From contig CM042091.1 of the NCBI GenBank assembly GCA_023512835.1, positions 41,678,107 through 41,742,106 of the forward strand: 64,000 nt of DNA, given 5' to 3'. The translations under genes were made by a program, and so were the position numbers. This stretch comes from Taxillus chinensis. Taxonomy: Eukaryota; Streptophyta; Magnoliopsida; Santalales; Loranthaceae. Positions 35,829 to 47,382 of this stretch are shown in pieces (positions within the stretch are counted from its first letter, which is position 1; each line of letters opens with the position of its first letter). Under the pieces are notes generated by a model. The model saw nothing but the letters and a program-made list of their open reading frames with translations. It searched no databases and had not been told where the DNA came from.

Positions 35829-37556
35829 TGTCACGCCCCGAATTTCCAACCCGAGGAAACCGGTACGTGACTCCCCTTTTACCCACACGGAGGGCAAAGG
35901 GGTAAGGATACAAATCAAGAATTTAGCATTTTAAAACTTTCACAATACATTCAAGAAAAATAAAGTCCATCAAAGCCGTCCACAAACCAATAACAAAGTC
36001 AGTCTTTATTACAAAGTCCTCTTTTTAATCCATCCCCATTGGGGTTACATCAGTTCCCATAAAAATAACATAAACAAGAAAGTAAATAAGGTCCTCCACC
36101 TTGGTGTATCCACCTAACGCCTGTAAGTTCCCTGGAAAACAAACAAACACAGGAGGAGGGGTGAGCAACCACGGCTCGGTAGGGATCATGTCTCCCCAAC
36201 CCATCCCATGTTCCTAGCATCTACATGCCATGTGTACAAGTGCGGTGTTGTGTTACAACAATTTCAACAAACATAATAACAACCACATCAACAATTTACA
36301 ATCCTCCACTGCCACACAGGCTAACACTTTAACCACAAGTGATTTAACCGCCTCTTCAGGCCAAGTGATTTAACCGCCTCTTCAGGCCAAGTGATTTAAC
36401 CGCCTCTTCAGGGCCAAGTGATTTAACCGCCTCTTCAGGCCAAGTATCACAATCAAGCACACAATACACATGGTCACACAAGCATACAACCAAACACTTG
36501 GTGAGCACCCATTTCACAAGCGCACAAACCCAACCATTCAGGCCATAGAGCAAACATCCAAGATACATACATACACTAAACCACAAGTCCAGTCACACGG
36601 ACATATTACCAAACACTTAATGGGCATATACACACCGCTAAGTTCACACAGGCATTTCATCAAACATGTAGTAGGCATGTCGTACGGGCATTTTATCAAA
36701 ACACTTTTCATGCATCACACAAACACCAGAAACACCAAAATCGCCATTGAAGGCCAACATTCATATAGGAGGTCACACCTATATGAATTTACATATAAAT
36801 AATATAATATTCTCGCCCTAGGACCCTAGGACGAGAGGAGGATTTAGGAAGAACGGAATCCCTACCTCAAGGAAAACGCAACAACACAAAGAACGGTCCG
36901 ATCCCAAGCCGAACGCCGTCCACCCACGAAGCACCGACCACCCACGCAAGACGCCCGCGGCAACCAGGAGCTCTCCTTCCCTCTCTCTCTCTCTCCGACG
37001 GTGGTGAAGCAACAAACCCTAAACCTAAAACAGAGGGACTCCTCCTCCTTATATAGACAACACAACATCAAAACGACGTAGTTTTGATTAAGTGAATCCC
37101 AGGATCAAAACGACGTAGTTTTGATCACACAAGTTACCACCTTTCCGCACCCATATAGGCCAAAATACTCAGAATTTCAACATGGTCCTTTGGAGAAAGT
37201 TCCTTAGAATGACAAAACCAAGGGAACCATGCAAAAATATGGCTGCACGCCAAATTGCACGTGAATTCCCAATTCACGTGCAACTCCATATGAACTCCAA
37301 ATGCTCTCAAACTTCACCCCTAGCCTCCTTGCATCATTTGGAAGACAATTACACTTGCACGTGAATTGGACCCATATCACGTGCACCTCACATACATGTC
37401 CATTTGGCCTGAAACTTCTGTGGTAGATAGAGGACATCATTCTAAGCATCTTTCCTTTTGCACGTGAATTCATTGGAGTCCATTTACTAGGTCAAAATCT
37501 AGAAAAAACTCTACTCCGAAGGTAAAACTGACTAACTCAAGGTACGGGTCCTTACA
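35829..37556 (-). repeat. 3' LTR of the chromovirus
   Basis: TGTCACGCCCCG...GGGTCCTTACA on the plus strand, 1728 bp. Four copies of a 26-bp unit (GTGATTTAACCGCCTCTTCA...) lie at 36339-36443. On the coding strand a TATATAA box lies at 37049-37055. Upstream of it are two ATCAAAAC...GTTTTGAT palindromes (37071-37123) and two G-box pairs (37257-37281, 37358-37384). Confidence 0.95.
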
Positions 37557-37570
37557 TCCTCTCCCCCTTA
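37557..37570 (-). other. Polypurine tract of the chromovirus
   Basis: On the minus strand this reads TAAGGGGGAGAGGA directly before the 3' LTR start TGTAAGGACC. Confidence 0.85.
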
Positions 37571-37888
37571 AGACTTTTCGTCCTCGAAAAGAAATGACAT
37601 AAGAGGAAAAACGAACACAAGCTACCCATTTGCCACACGGCGAGCCACAACACCCTAATGGGTCATACACCACACACAAGACAACTGCGGACATAACAAG
37701 TACCACCATAATCCATAACCACAATAATGCACATAACACATGTCCACATGGCACGAATACACATCTCAAGGCACATCACAAATAAGAACACATGTCTTTA
37801 AAAGACAATACAAATACAACTAATACAAGAAAACACATCACAAGAAAACATCACTATCCATCCCTTGGCCAACAGCCACCTCCCATGC

Positions 37889-38161
37889 TTAAGATTGTTC
37901 GTCCTCAAACAAGTCTGGGTGCTGCTCACGCATCACGGACTCACGTTCCCATGTCTCCTCCTCAATGCCACGGTGCTGCCACAGCACGCGAACCAAAGGA
38001 ATAGCACGACCACGCAAAAGCTTTTCCCGCCGATCTAGGATACGGATAGGGGCCTCAATGACGGACATGTCATCCTCGATGTCCAACGTCCCCCAATCAA
38101 TCACATGAGTGGGGTCAGGGTGATACTTCCGCAATCGGGACACGTGAAACACGTTGTGCAC
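37889..38161 (-). pseudogene. Integrase tail and chromodomain of the chromovirus
   Basis: Carries the conserved tail VFHVSRLRKYHPDPTHVI of gypsy integrases. A chromodomain-like segment follows (APIRILDRREKLLRGRAIP, then VLWQHRGIEEETWERES) and ends HPDLF. Chromodomains of this group guide integration towards particular histone marks. The segment is open for 90 codons but in a different frame from the integrase core (about 38115-38630), so it is detached. Confidence 0.88.
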
Positions 38162-39138
38162 TCGACTCGGCCCGCGGTGGTAACGCTAACCGGTAGGCCA
38201 CAGGCCCTACACGATCCAGAATCTCAAAAGGACCAATAAACCGCGGAGATAGCTTGGAACCTCGCCCAAACCGTCGATGTCCACGACGTGGAGAGACACG
38301 AAGGAACACATGATCACCAACAGAAAACTCCAAAGGTCGCCGTCGCTGATCCGCATAAGATTTCTGCCGACTCGAGCCGCCAACAAACGCCGACGAATCA
38401 ACTTGACCTTCTCGGTAGCCTCTTGAACCAACTGCGGTCCCAAGAGAGCTGTCTCCCCCCACCTCGGTCCAACACAAAGGGGATCGACACGGCCATCCAT
38501 ACAACGCCTCAAAAGGAGCCATCCCAATGGATGCCTGATAACCGTTGTTGTAGGCAAACTCCACCAAAGGAAGGTGAGTTGCCCACGAACCCCCAAAATC
38601 TAGCACGCAAGCCCTCAACATGTCCTCCATGGTCCGATTCGTCCGCTCGGTCGACCGTCGGTCTCAGGGTGAAAGGCTGTACTCGGGTGAAGCTTGGTCC
38701 CCATAGCCTCCTGCAAACCTCGCCCAAAAACGGGAAGTGAACCTCGAATCCCGGTCCGAGACAACCGATGAGGGTACGCCATGCGGTCTCACAATCTCGT
38801 TCATGTACACTGACTCAAGGTCCCAATAGAGTCCCGCTCGCGAACAGCCAGGAAATGGGCCGACTTTGTGAGTCGATCCACAATCACCCAAATCATATCC
38901 TTCCTCCCAGGTGGTGGGTGGAAGACCGATCCACAAAATCCATCGCTATATGGTCCCACTTCCACTCCGCTATGGGCAAGGGCCGTAACATGCCCGCCGG
39001 CCGCCGATGCTCGGCCTTCACCTGGCGACACGTGAGGCACCGCGAAACAAAGGCAGCCACATCGCGTTTCATCCCAGGCCACCAAAAATGTACCCGAAGC
39101 GCATGGTACATCTTCGTACCCCCCTGGATGCACAGCAA
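38115..39138 (-). pseudogene. Integrase of the chromovirus (frameshifted)
   Basis: The zinc-binding half lies at 39138-39000 (ALRVHFWWPGMKRDV, CLTCRQVKAEH). Core pieces follow in changing frames: [47 protein letters not shown] and FAYNNGYQASIGMAPFEALYG. The Asp residues of the DDE triad are visible in IAMDFV and VVSDRD. At least three frame changes between 39133 and 38600 break it. Confidence 0.9.
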
Positions 39139-39479
39139 CTCTAGAGCCGGTGAAACTCCCTCATCACCTCATCCCCGAGGGAAGAAGCTACTACCAACCG
39201 CCCCTGAAATGACAACTCATGCTCAGGACCCTCTGTCCGGTTCCCAGGATAGCTCCCCGGCCTCAATACGGGCACGGAGAACCTCGCACTCAATGTCACC
39301 CAGTGTTCCTCCCGGACACGCTGGTACAACTCAGGCACTACCACCAAAGGACTCGGGACTGTCCCACCATCACGAACAACAGGCCGCAGCTGCAACATCG
39401 CCAACCGCTCCATCGCCTTCCACTCCCTCACGGCCACCTCGGCTTTCCCTTTTCTGCTCAATGCATCGCCCACAACATT

Positions 39480-40803
39480 ACCCTTGCCCGGGGTATAGGC
39501 AAGAGTAAAGTCAAAGGTCTGCAAATACTCCACCCATCTCCTTTGCCTCAAATTCAAGTCCTTCGAGTAAAGATGTCTGAAGGCTCTTGTGATCTGAGAA
39601 CACTACAAACTTTTCTCCCAAGAGGTAGTGCTGCCAACTCTTCAGGGCGAAGATGACAGCAGCTAACTCAAGGTCATGAGTAGGATAATTCTGCTCATGA
39701 GGCTTCAGCTGCCTTGACCCATAAGCTACCACACTGTGCTCCTGCATAAGCACACACCCCAATCCAACCCTGGACGCATCACAATACACCTCATACGGAA
39801 TATCCTCCCTAGGCAACCTCAACACAGGTGCAGTGGTCAAACGGGTTTTGAGAGTCTCAAACGCCTGCTGACACTTGTCAGTCCAATCAAACTTCACGCC
39901 CTTCCGAGTCAACGCCGTCATAGGAGCCGCCAAACGGGAGAACCCCTCTACAAAACGACGATAGTACCCCGCCAAACCAAGAAAACTACGGATCTCAAAA
40001 ACGTTGGTTGGTCTCGCCCACGATGCCACGGCCTCAATCTTGGCCGGGTCCACCCCGACTCCCTCAGTGACACCACATGGCCAAGAAAGTGAACCTCCTG
40101 CGGCCCAAACTCACACTTGCTAAATTTAGCAAAACAGGCTGGTCCCTCAAGGTTTGCAACACTGTTGCCAAGTGCTCCACATGCTCCTTCTCGGTCTTGG
40201 AATACACCAAGATATCATCGATAAACACCACCACGAACGAGTCTAAGTATGGGGCAAAGACTTGGTTCATCAAATGCATGAACACGCTGGCGCATTAGTG
40301 AGCCCGAAAGGCATCACTACCCACTCATAATGCCCATACCGCACCGAAAAGCCGTCTTAGGGATGTCCTCCTCCCTAACCCTGAGCTGGTGATACCCCGA
40401 CCGTAAATCTATCTTGGAAAACCACCTGGGCCCCACTCAATTGGTCAAACAGGTCATCTATCCGAGGCAACGGGTACTTGTTCTTCACGATCCACTGATT
40501 CGACTTCCTGTAGTCGATGCAGAGACGAAGCGTGCCATCGGCCTTCTTAGCAAAGAGCACCGGAGCACCCCAAGGTGAGGTACTTGGTCCGATATACCCT
40601 TGGTCCCCCAACTCCTCGATTTGCCTCTGCCGCTCCCTCGGCTCGGCTGGTCCCATACGATACGCTACTTGGGAAATCGGACCCGTCCCCGGTACCAACT
40701 CAATGGTGAACTCCACACTCCTCTTAGGTGGCAAACTCCTCAACCGCTCAGGAAAAACATCCTGAAATTGGTCCACAACAACGGGCCACGCCCTCCTTTC
40801 CAC
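39480..40803 (-). pseudogene. Reverse transcriptase and RNase H of the chromovirus (frameshifted)
   Basis: RT part 1 (40803-40375) has [20 protein letters not shown] and [21 protein letters not shown] disrupted stretch with [17 protein letters not shown] (about 40350-40290) is followed by the catalytic VVVFIDDILVYSK (about 40196-40234). Connection and RNase H occupy 40053-39511, with [51 protein letters not shown] and FSDHKSLQ, ending near 39480 with TPGKGNVVGDALSRK. At least two frameshifts lie inside RT. Confidence 0.93.
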
Positions 40804-40886
40804 CTTACCCTCCTCGGCAAAGGTCAGGCGCTAACCTGTGGGTAATGGCACCCCACTGGTCCAACACTGGCCCGGCCCGACTCGCC

Positions 40887-41240
40887 TCACAATCCCACTC
40901 CCCCTGCCAGGGTGCAAGAGGTCCCTGCAGGTGTCACGAAGGTCACACGCCGCCGATAACAATCTATCTTGGCCTGGAAAGCCATAAGCCAATCCATACC
41001 CAAGATCGGGTCAAACGTTCTCAAAGGCATCACATGCAAGTCAAAACTCGGCTCCACCTCGCCTATGGTTAACACACAGTCCACGACACACTCGCCGTAC
41101 CTCAATCATGCCTCCTACCAGGAGACTCCACAACTAGGGGCCTCGCGGCCTCCACACAAGCTAACCCCAAGCCATCTATTACAAGCTCGGCAACAAACGA
41201 ACATGATGCACCCGTATCGAAAAGAACGAAGCTAAGGTAC
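40887..41240 (-). pseudogene. Aspartic protease of the chromovirus
   Basis: The catalytic triplet DTG (41210-41218) sits in LFDTGASCSFVAELVI. The flap/second half follows in GECVVDCVLTIGEVEPSFDL and the closing motif DPILGMDWLMAFQAKIDC. The two halves are separated by a stop/frame change near 41105. Confidence 0.88.
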
Positions 41241-41374
41241 GGGAGATCAAGAGGGTACCTCTAACCACCGATGGTCCTGCTCCACCCTCGGCTGGTGGGG
41301 GTGGTAGCTCGGCCTCCTCCTGGTATGTCGCCTCCAGCGCAAACACCCTCCCTTGGCCCGTGCCACCGGTCGGC

Positions 41375-42735
41375 TCACTCACCTGGACGCTTCCCGCTAA
41401 GGTTGCCTCCGGCCTCGGTCTGCTGCCGCTCCGGCCTCCCCCTGGGGTCGGGTCCGACTAGATCCTGCCTGGCCGGCTTGCCACCGACGAGCCGGTCTCT
41501 CGCTGGTGCACGGAAGCTAGCATCACTCCTCACGCCGGATGCCGCACCCCCTGTTCCCCCTGTTGCCACTCCCTGCAAACCCGGCGCAAATGACCCTCTC
41601 GTCCACGGTTGTTGCATCGCCGGTCCTTCTTGGGGCACTCCCCTTTGAAGTGACCCTGCTCTCCACGACGGTGGCATCCGCTCGGTAGACTCCCGGATGG
41701 ACCACCCTGTCTTCCGCCGCCAAAGGTGAACCTCCCAGGGTTCGCAGATGTCCGACCCCGACCGCGAAAAGAACTGCTATCCCTCTCCTCCGTCTTGAGC
41801 CTCTTGGACCCTGCATCTCGATCGGGCCCACTCTGCAACTGGCGCCCCCGATGGGCCTGCCTCCCATCATCCGGTTCTCTCTCGGCTATACGGGCCGTCT
41901 CCACGGCCTCGCAAGTAGGTCCTCAAGCGTAGAATCGCCACCCTCTCCCTAAGGGCTGGCTGAGACCCAAGGTGAACTTATGGGCCTTCAGGTCCTCCCT
42001 TACCACGGTCTCGGGGGCAAACCTACTCAATCTCCGGAACTCCCGCTCATACTCAGGTACCGTCTTGGATCCCTGCTTCAAGCTGCCAAATTCTTCCCTC
42101 TTCTGCCATCTCACCGATTCCGGGAAGAACTCATCTTGGAAGAGTTGCAAGAACTCCTCCCAAAACATGAGTTGCACCGCACGGCTCCCCGCAACACTCG
42201 TCCACCACTCCAAAGCGTCCCCCCTCCAGTTGCCGAATTGCCGGTCGCACCTTATCCTCCTCCCGGGGCAGGAGAAAGGAGAACACATGCTCAATCTGCC
42301 TCAACCACCGCTCGGCTCACAGGATCTTCCCCCCCCCCCCTTAAATCGCGGAGGTTGTTCCTTTCGGAACCGTGTCACCACGTCATCCTCTCGCACGGGT
42401 CGGTACACCACCCTGCGAACTCTCACGCTCACGAGGCGCTCTCCTCCTGGTGGTGGTGGTGGTGGCACCACCCGCCGTGTTGCCATCTCACGGCGCACCT
42501 CCTCCCGAACATCCTGCCGGAGTCCCTCCCGTAGCTCTCGTACCTCCAGCCGGATGCCTTCTTGTAGCCGTGCCGAGTAACAATGCATGCCCTCCAACGG
42601 ATGGTCCCGCACCCGGACCCTCATGGGCAGATGACTCATCGGCCACGCCCAGGACGCACGTGTCACTCTCCTCGGTGGCATTCTTACTACATGAAGTAAG
42701 ATGCACAAACGTCGAACGCGTTTGACTACTAACAA
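41375..42735 (-). pseudogene. gag of the chromovirus, with altered zinc knuckles
   Basis: The N-terminal part (42735-42301) is Arg/Glu-rich. The capsid core (42294-41923) has GNWRGDALEWWTSV, FWEEFLQLFQDEFFPESV and GSKTVPEYEREFRRLSRF, as in Tekay-type gag. A basic C-terminal part (41904-41530) carries two CCHC-like knuckles, C-HRR-GEQGHFKGEC and C-NNR-GREGHLRRVC. In both, the second Cys is replaced by Arg. Frames change at least twice. Confidence 0.85.
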
Positions 42736-43092
42736 GTTGACTACCTCTACCCCATTATCAAGTCAAGCCGTACACGGCATTACACACATTTTAACCATTG
42801 CATCAATCAATATTGCACACAAGACACCACATTGTAGTCATACCCAAGGCATTCCAAGAATATTCAGAGTTGCACAATTCACACATAATCATGTTATGCA
42901 CATCCTTCACACATGACAACAAATGCAACTAGTGCCCTAATGCCAATGCATGCAAATCCTACCACAAGACTGGACTACCCTAAGTACACCTTGGAGGCTC
43001 AAAGAGGACCATGTTGATCAGGCATGTCCCTCCAGGCTCCTCCAAAGGACTCAAGATAACCAAGTCCGCCCACTACCCTAGGCCAACTAGAC

Positions 43093-43108
43093 CATGCTCT
43101 GATACCAT
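43093..43108 (-). other. Primer binding site of the chromovirus
   Basis: On the minus strand TGGTATCAGAGCATGG lies 2 bp inside the 5' LTR, complementary to the 3' end of initiator tRNA-Met. Confidence 0.93.
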
Positions 43109-43110
43109 AT

Positions 43111-44811
43111 TGTCACGCCCCGAATTTCCAACCCGAGGAAACCGGTACGTGACTCCCCTTTTACCCACACGGAGGGCAAAGGGGTAAGGATACAAATCAA
43201 GAATTTAGCATTTTAAAACTTTCACAATACATTCAAGAAAAATAAAGTCCATCAAAGCCGTCCACAAACCAATAACAAAGTCAGTCTTTATTACAAAGTC
43301 CTCTTTTTAATCCATCCCCATTGGGGTTACATCAGTTCCCATAAAAATAACATAAACAGTAAAGTAAATAAGGTCCTCCACCTTGGTGTATCCACCTAAC
43401 GCCTGTAAGTTCCTGGAAAACAAACAAACACAGTAGGAGGGGTGAGCAACCACAGCTCAGTAGGGATCATGTCTCCCCAACCCATCCCATGTTCCTAGCA
43501 TCTACATGCCATGTGTACAAGTGCAGTGTTGTGTTACAACAATTTCAACAAACATAATAACAACCACATCAACAATTTACAATCCTCCACTGCCACACAG
43601 GCTAACACTTTAACCACAAGTGATTTAACCGCCTCTTCAGGCCAAGTGATTTAACCGCCTCTTCAGGCCAAGTGATTTAACCGCCTCTTCAGGCCAAGTA
43701 TCACAGTCAAGCACACAATACACATGGTCACACAAGCATACAACCAAACACTTGGTGAGCACCCATTTCACAAGCGCACAAACCCAACCATTCAGGCCAT
43801 AGAGCAAACATCCAGCATACATACATACACTAAACCACAAGTCCAGTCACACGGACATATTACCAAACACTTAATGGGCATATACACACCGCTAAGTTCA
43901 CACAGGCATTTCATCAAACATGTAGTAGGCATGTCGTACAGGCATTTTATCAAAACACTTTTCATGCATCACACAAACACCAGAAACACCAAAATCGCCA
44001 TTGAAGGCCAACATTCATATAGGAGGTCACACCTATATGAATTTACATATAAATAATATAATATTCCGCCCTGGGACCCTAGGACGGAGGAGGATTTAGG
44101 AAGAACAGAATCCCTACCTCAAGGAAAACGCAACAACACAAAGAACGGTCCGATCCCAAGCCGAACGCCGTCCACCCACGAAGCACCGACGACCCACGCA
44201 AGACGCCCGGCGGCAACCAGGAGCTCTCCTTCCCTCTCTCTCTCTCTCTCTGACGGTGGTGAAGCAACAAACCCTAAACCTAAAACAGAGGGACTCCTCC
44301 TCCTTATATAGACAACACAACATCAAAACGACGTAGTTTTGATTAAGTGAATCCCAGGATCAAAACGACGTAGTTTTGATCACACAAGTTACCACCTTTC
44401 CGCACCCATATAGGCCAAAATACTCAGAATTTCAACATGGTCCTTTGGAGAAAGTTCCTTAGAATGACAAAACCAAGGGAACCATGCAAAAATATGGCTG
44501 CACGCCAAATTGCACGTGAATTCCCAATTCACGTGCAACTCCATATGAACTCCAAATGCTCTCAAACTTCACCCCTAGCCTCCTTGCATCATTTGGAAGA
44601 CAATTACACTTGCACGTGAATTGGACCCATATCACGTGCACCTCACATACATGTCCATTTGGCCTGAAACTTCTGTGGTAGATAGAGGACATCATTCTAA
44701 GCATCTTTCCTTTTGCACGTGAATTCATTGGAGTCCATTTACTAGGTCAAAATCTAGAAAAAACTCTACTCCGGAGGTAAAACTGACTAACTCAAGGTAC
44801 GGGTCCTTACA
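43111..44811 (-). repeat. 5' LTR of the chromovirus
   Basis: 1701 bp, same ends and internal order as the other LTR, but with three instead of four 26-bp units (43620-43697). Differences from the other LTR are scattered and mostly transitions. Confidence 0.95.
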
Positions 44812-44816
44812 TTCTT

Positions 44817-46500
44817 TGATGGAGAAGACAGACTACTTTATTAAAATAAATTGAGATATTGTTACAAGGAATTTAACCAAGGACATGGGAAGTATTCACG
44901 GGAACCAATTGTAGAGAATATGATGTTGGTTTTATATCTTCAACTTCAAATCTGTATTGTACATTGTCACCAGCTTTTTTTGGATTTCTTTGTGGTTAAT
45001 AATTTATTTCTAAATTTGTTAATTTACTTTTACAAGATGATTGTTAGAATTTATAGAGAGAAGGCTTTAAGGAGAATGGAATAATGTGGGAATTTCAGTT
45101 TTTTCGAAGGCTAAAGGAGAATGAAATAATGTGAGAATTTCAGTTTTTTCTAAGAGCTTTGGATGCATTCTAGAATTTTGTCTACTGTTTGGATGCATTC
45201 TACCATTTTTTATGATGAATCTGTGGATGCATTGTACCATTAATGGTTCTTCTGCTGAAGCTTTGGATGCATTCTAATGTTTTTTTTCACCTACTAGTTT
45301 CAAACCAATTTGATGTAATAAATAAATGCTATTCAAACTCACGTGATGGACGTGGAGGATTGGATATCCATACAATGTTTGTTAAATTTTCTACTGCAGT
45401 GTAAATTCTGAATACTATAAGTTCATATTCATGAGGCCTTTTCAAACATTGCACTGCTGCCACATCATGTAAGCTAGGGAATTTTTTATTTTTATTAATT
45501 ATTTTTTATTTTAAAATTTTAACTATTTTTATTTTAAATAAAATAACTATTTTTAATAACTAAACTCAATGTAAAAAAAACATTCATGGTCTCCATTGGG
45601 ACCCAAACTATTCCCGCCTAAAATATAAAACATAAACAAACCACTTTTCCTTAGTACATCTAATATTCACAAAAGAGAGTAAGAGAATCCAAACATCTTC
45701 TAATAACAAAAGCTAAACTAAAAATCAGTATTGTATCGATAGATTAGGATACCATTACTAGGGCTGTAAAAAACTTCCACGGTTTAGTCCCCGTTTAAGT
45801 TAATAAGAAAATATTAGCTTCCAAAGAGAGTAAGAGACTAGAGTCACTCCTCCCCAACATTCACCAGCTCATATTCAACAAAAGAGAGATTGTTATCATC
45901 TTTCATATGTGTTTTTTTTCCTACCATTAATTTCTTATTTTATCAGCTTCTAAGCCTATTTTATTTTCCTTCTATGGAAACCCTTATTTGTTGTTATTAC
46001 AATTGATATAACAAGCACTTACAAAAAATAAGAATTACAGGGACTATGAAATAAAATAGTCCATCTCATAGTCCAATGCATGCACTCTATCAAACCATGA
46101 ATTAAGATTCTCCATTCTGCAGGGAGGGCATGCATGCTGCAGTGGTCATTAAATACAGGTTACACCAATGCTTCTTGGCGTCTTTAACTTATTAGTGTAA
46201 GAACATGTTATGTCTATTTGTAAATTTTATTTGATCGATTGGCAGGCCTAAATTGAATAATTAGTTAATACAAGTTACAAAGAGATATTGGTCAAAAGGA
46301 AGCACGAGGAATACAAAGAGATATTGTCAACCTATAATTGATTATGCCAAAATAATTTCAGATTAGTATATATTTTTAGTACCAGATTTAAATGGCTATG
46401 CAAACCTGCAGAAAAGTGCAAATGAAGATACACGTCCATAATTAGTATCAGATTTTACAACCAAAAAAACTACTATATATATGTATATATATATATATAG
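44817..46500. other. AT-rich spacer without recognisable genes
   Basis: Host DNA on the right side of the chromovirus. It contains several copies of a TTTGGATGCATTCTA word (45167-45280) and an (AT)n tract near 46465-46498. Short ORFs show no domain. Confidence 0.55.
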
Positions 46501-46910
46501 GGGAATAGTGAATTTTTTAAATAACCAAGAGAGAACAACAATTGCGGCAGTCCTAGTACAAACCCCCTAGGGCCAAAAGAAAAAGAGCAAGGAGCCCCTT
46601 AGCTCTCATTAAAAACTCCCAAACAGAGTAGCCCGAGAGGCTCCAGGCTATAAGATACATAAAGTAAAAAATCAGTTAAAAGAAATATAACAATGTCACA
46701 GAAGATGCACAAGAAATTACAGCCAATCCATGAGGCCGGTCAACAAACACGCTGATCAACCTACAAGAAACAAACCACAAACTGCATATGCAAAATGAAA
46801 AACAAGAGAAAGAAACAATAAAAACAAGGATACAACACGGGACGCATAAGAGCCACCATCCCGCCATGATATATCTGAAAGGATCAGCCTCCCAAATCCA
46901 GCCCGCCAAC

Positions 46911-47064
46911 AGAGCAAAGGACAAGCCAGCACCACAAAATCTTCCCAAAAAACCAACAGCATAATAGAGCACCGAATACATAACAATAGAGCAAAGGACA
47001 AGCCAGCCGCACAAAATCTTCCCAAAAACCAGTAGCATCACAGAGTACCAAATACACAGCAACA
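46911..47064 (-). repeat. 77-bp tandem duplication in an unidentified repeat
   Basis: Two 77-bp units (46911-46987 and 46988-47064) start AGAGCAAAGGACAAGCCAGC and differ at about a dozen sites. The surrounding 46530-47275 reads on the minus strand like the 3' part of a repeat (CTTTTGGCCCTAGGGGGTTT), but I cannot name the family. The hydrophobic minus-strand ORFs here (46676-47183) show no recognisable domain. Confidence 0.65.
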
Positions 47065-47382
47065 AAGCAAAAACAGCAAGCAAAGAGAGATAGCAATGTA
47101 AAATAATAAGAAGAGGAAAGGTAAAAGAGGCAGCTTACTACCCTCGAAAGACGATGATACCCGCTCAAGGTGTCCGTCACCACAGTAACACCAAGATTTT
47201 AAAATAAGAATTAGTACCAAATTAGCCCAAGTGTGACCCGATCCTGTCTCATTATTACTATATATATATATCACCAAGGTAAATATACATTATGACCACA
47301 ACAAATTAATCCACGAATTAAGAAAAACAAAAAAAACTCACATCAAGAATTAGGAGGTTCACATTGAGCTTTTTTTTCAACT

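Larger units (their letters stand above)
35829..44811 (-). mobile_element. Complete Tekay/Del-like chromovirus (Ty3/gypsy), minus strand
   Basis: 8983 bp with two LTRs (35829-37556 and 43111-44811) flanked by a perfect 5-bp duplication TTCTT (35824-35828 and 44812-44816). Reading the minus strand from 44811 down: 5' LTR, initiator-Met PBS, gag, protease, RT, RNase H, integrase, chromodomain, PPT, 3' LTR. The gene order and the terminal chromodomain assign it to the chromoviruses, and the RT/integrase style fits Tekay. By eye the LTRs differ by roughly 1 percent plus one 26-bp repeat unit, yet every protein domain is crossed by frameshifts. Confidence 0.95.

Noticed and set aside
36339..36443. 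Regular 26-bp repeats as a CRISPR-like array
   Set aside because: Head-to-tail units without spacers, in a plant LTR.
46676..47183. Hydrophobic minus-strand ORFs as a membrane protein
   Set aside because: They run over a 77-bp tandem duplication in several frames; hydrophobicity follows from base composition and no family is recognised.
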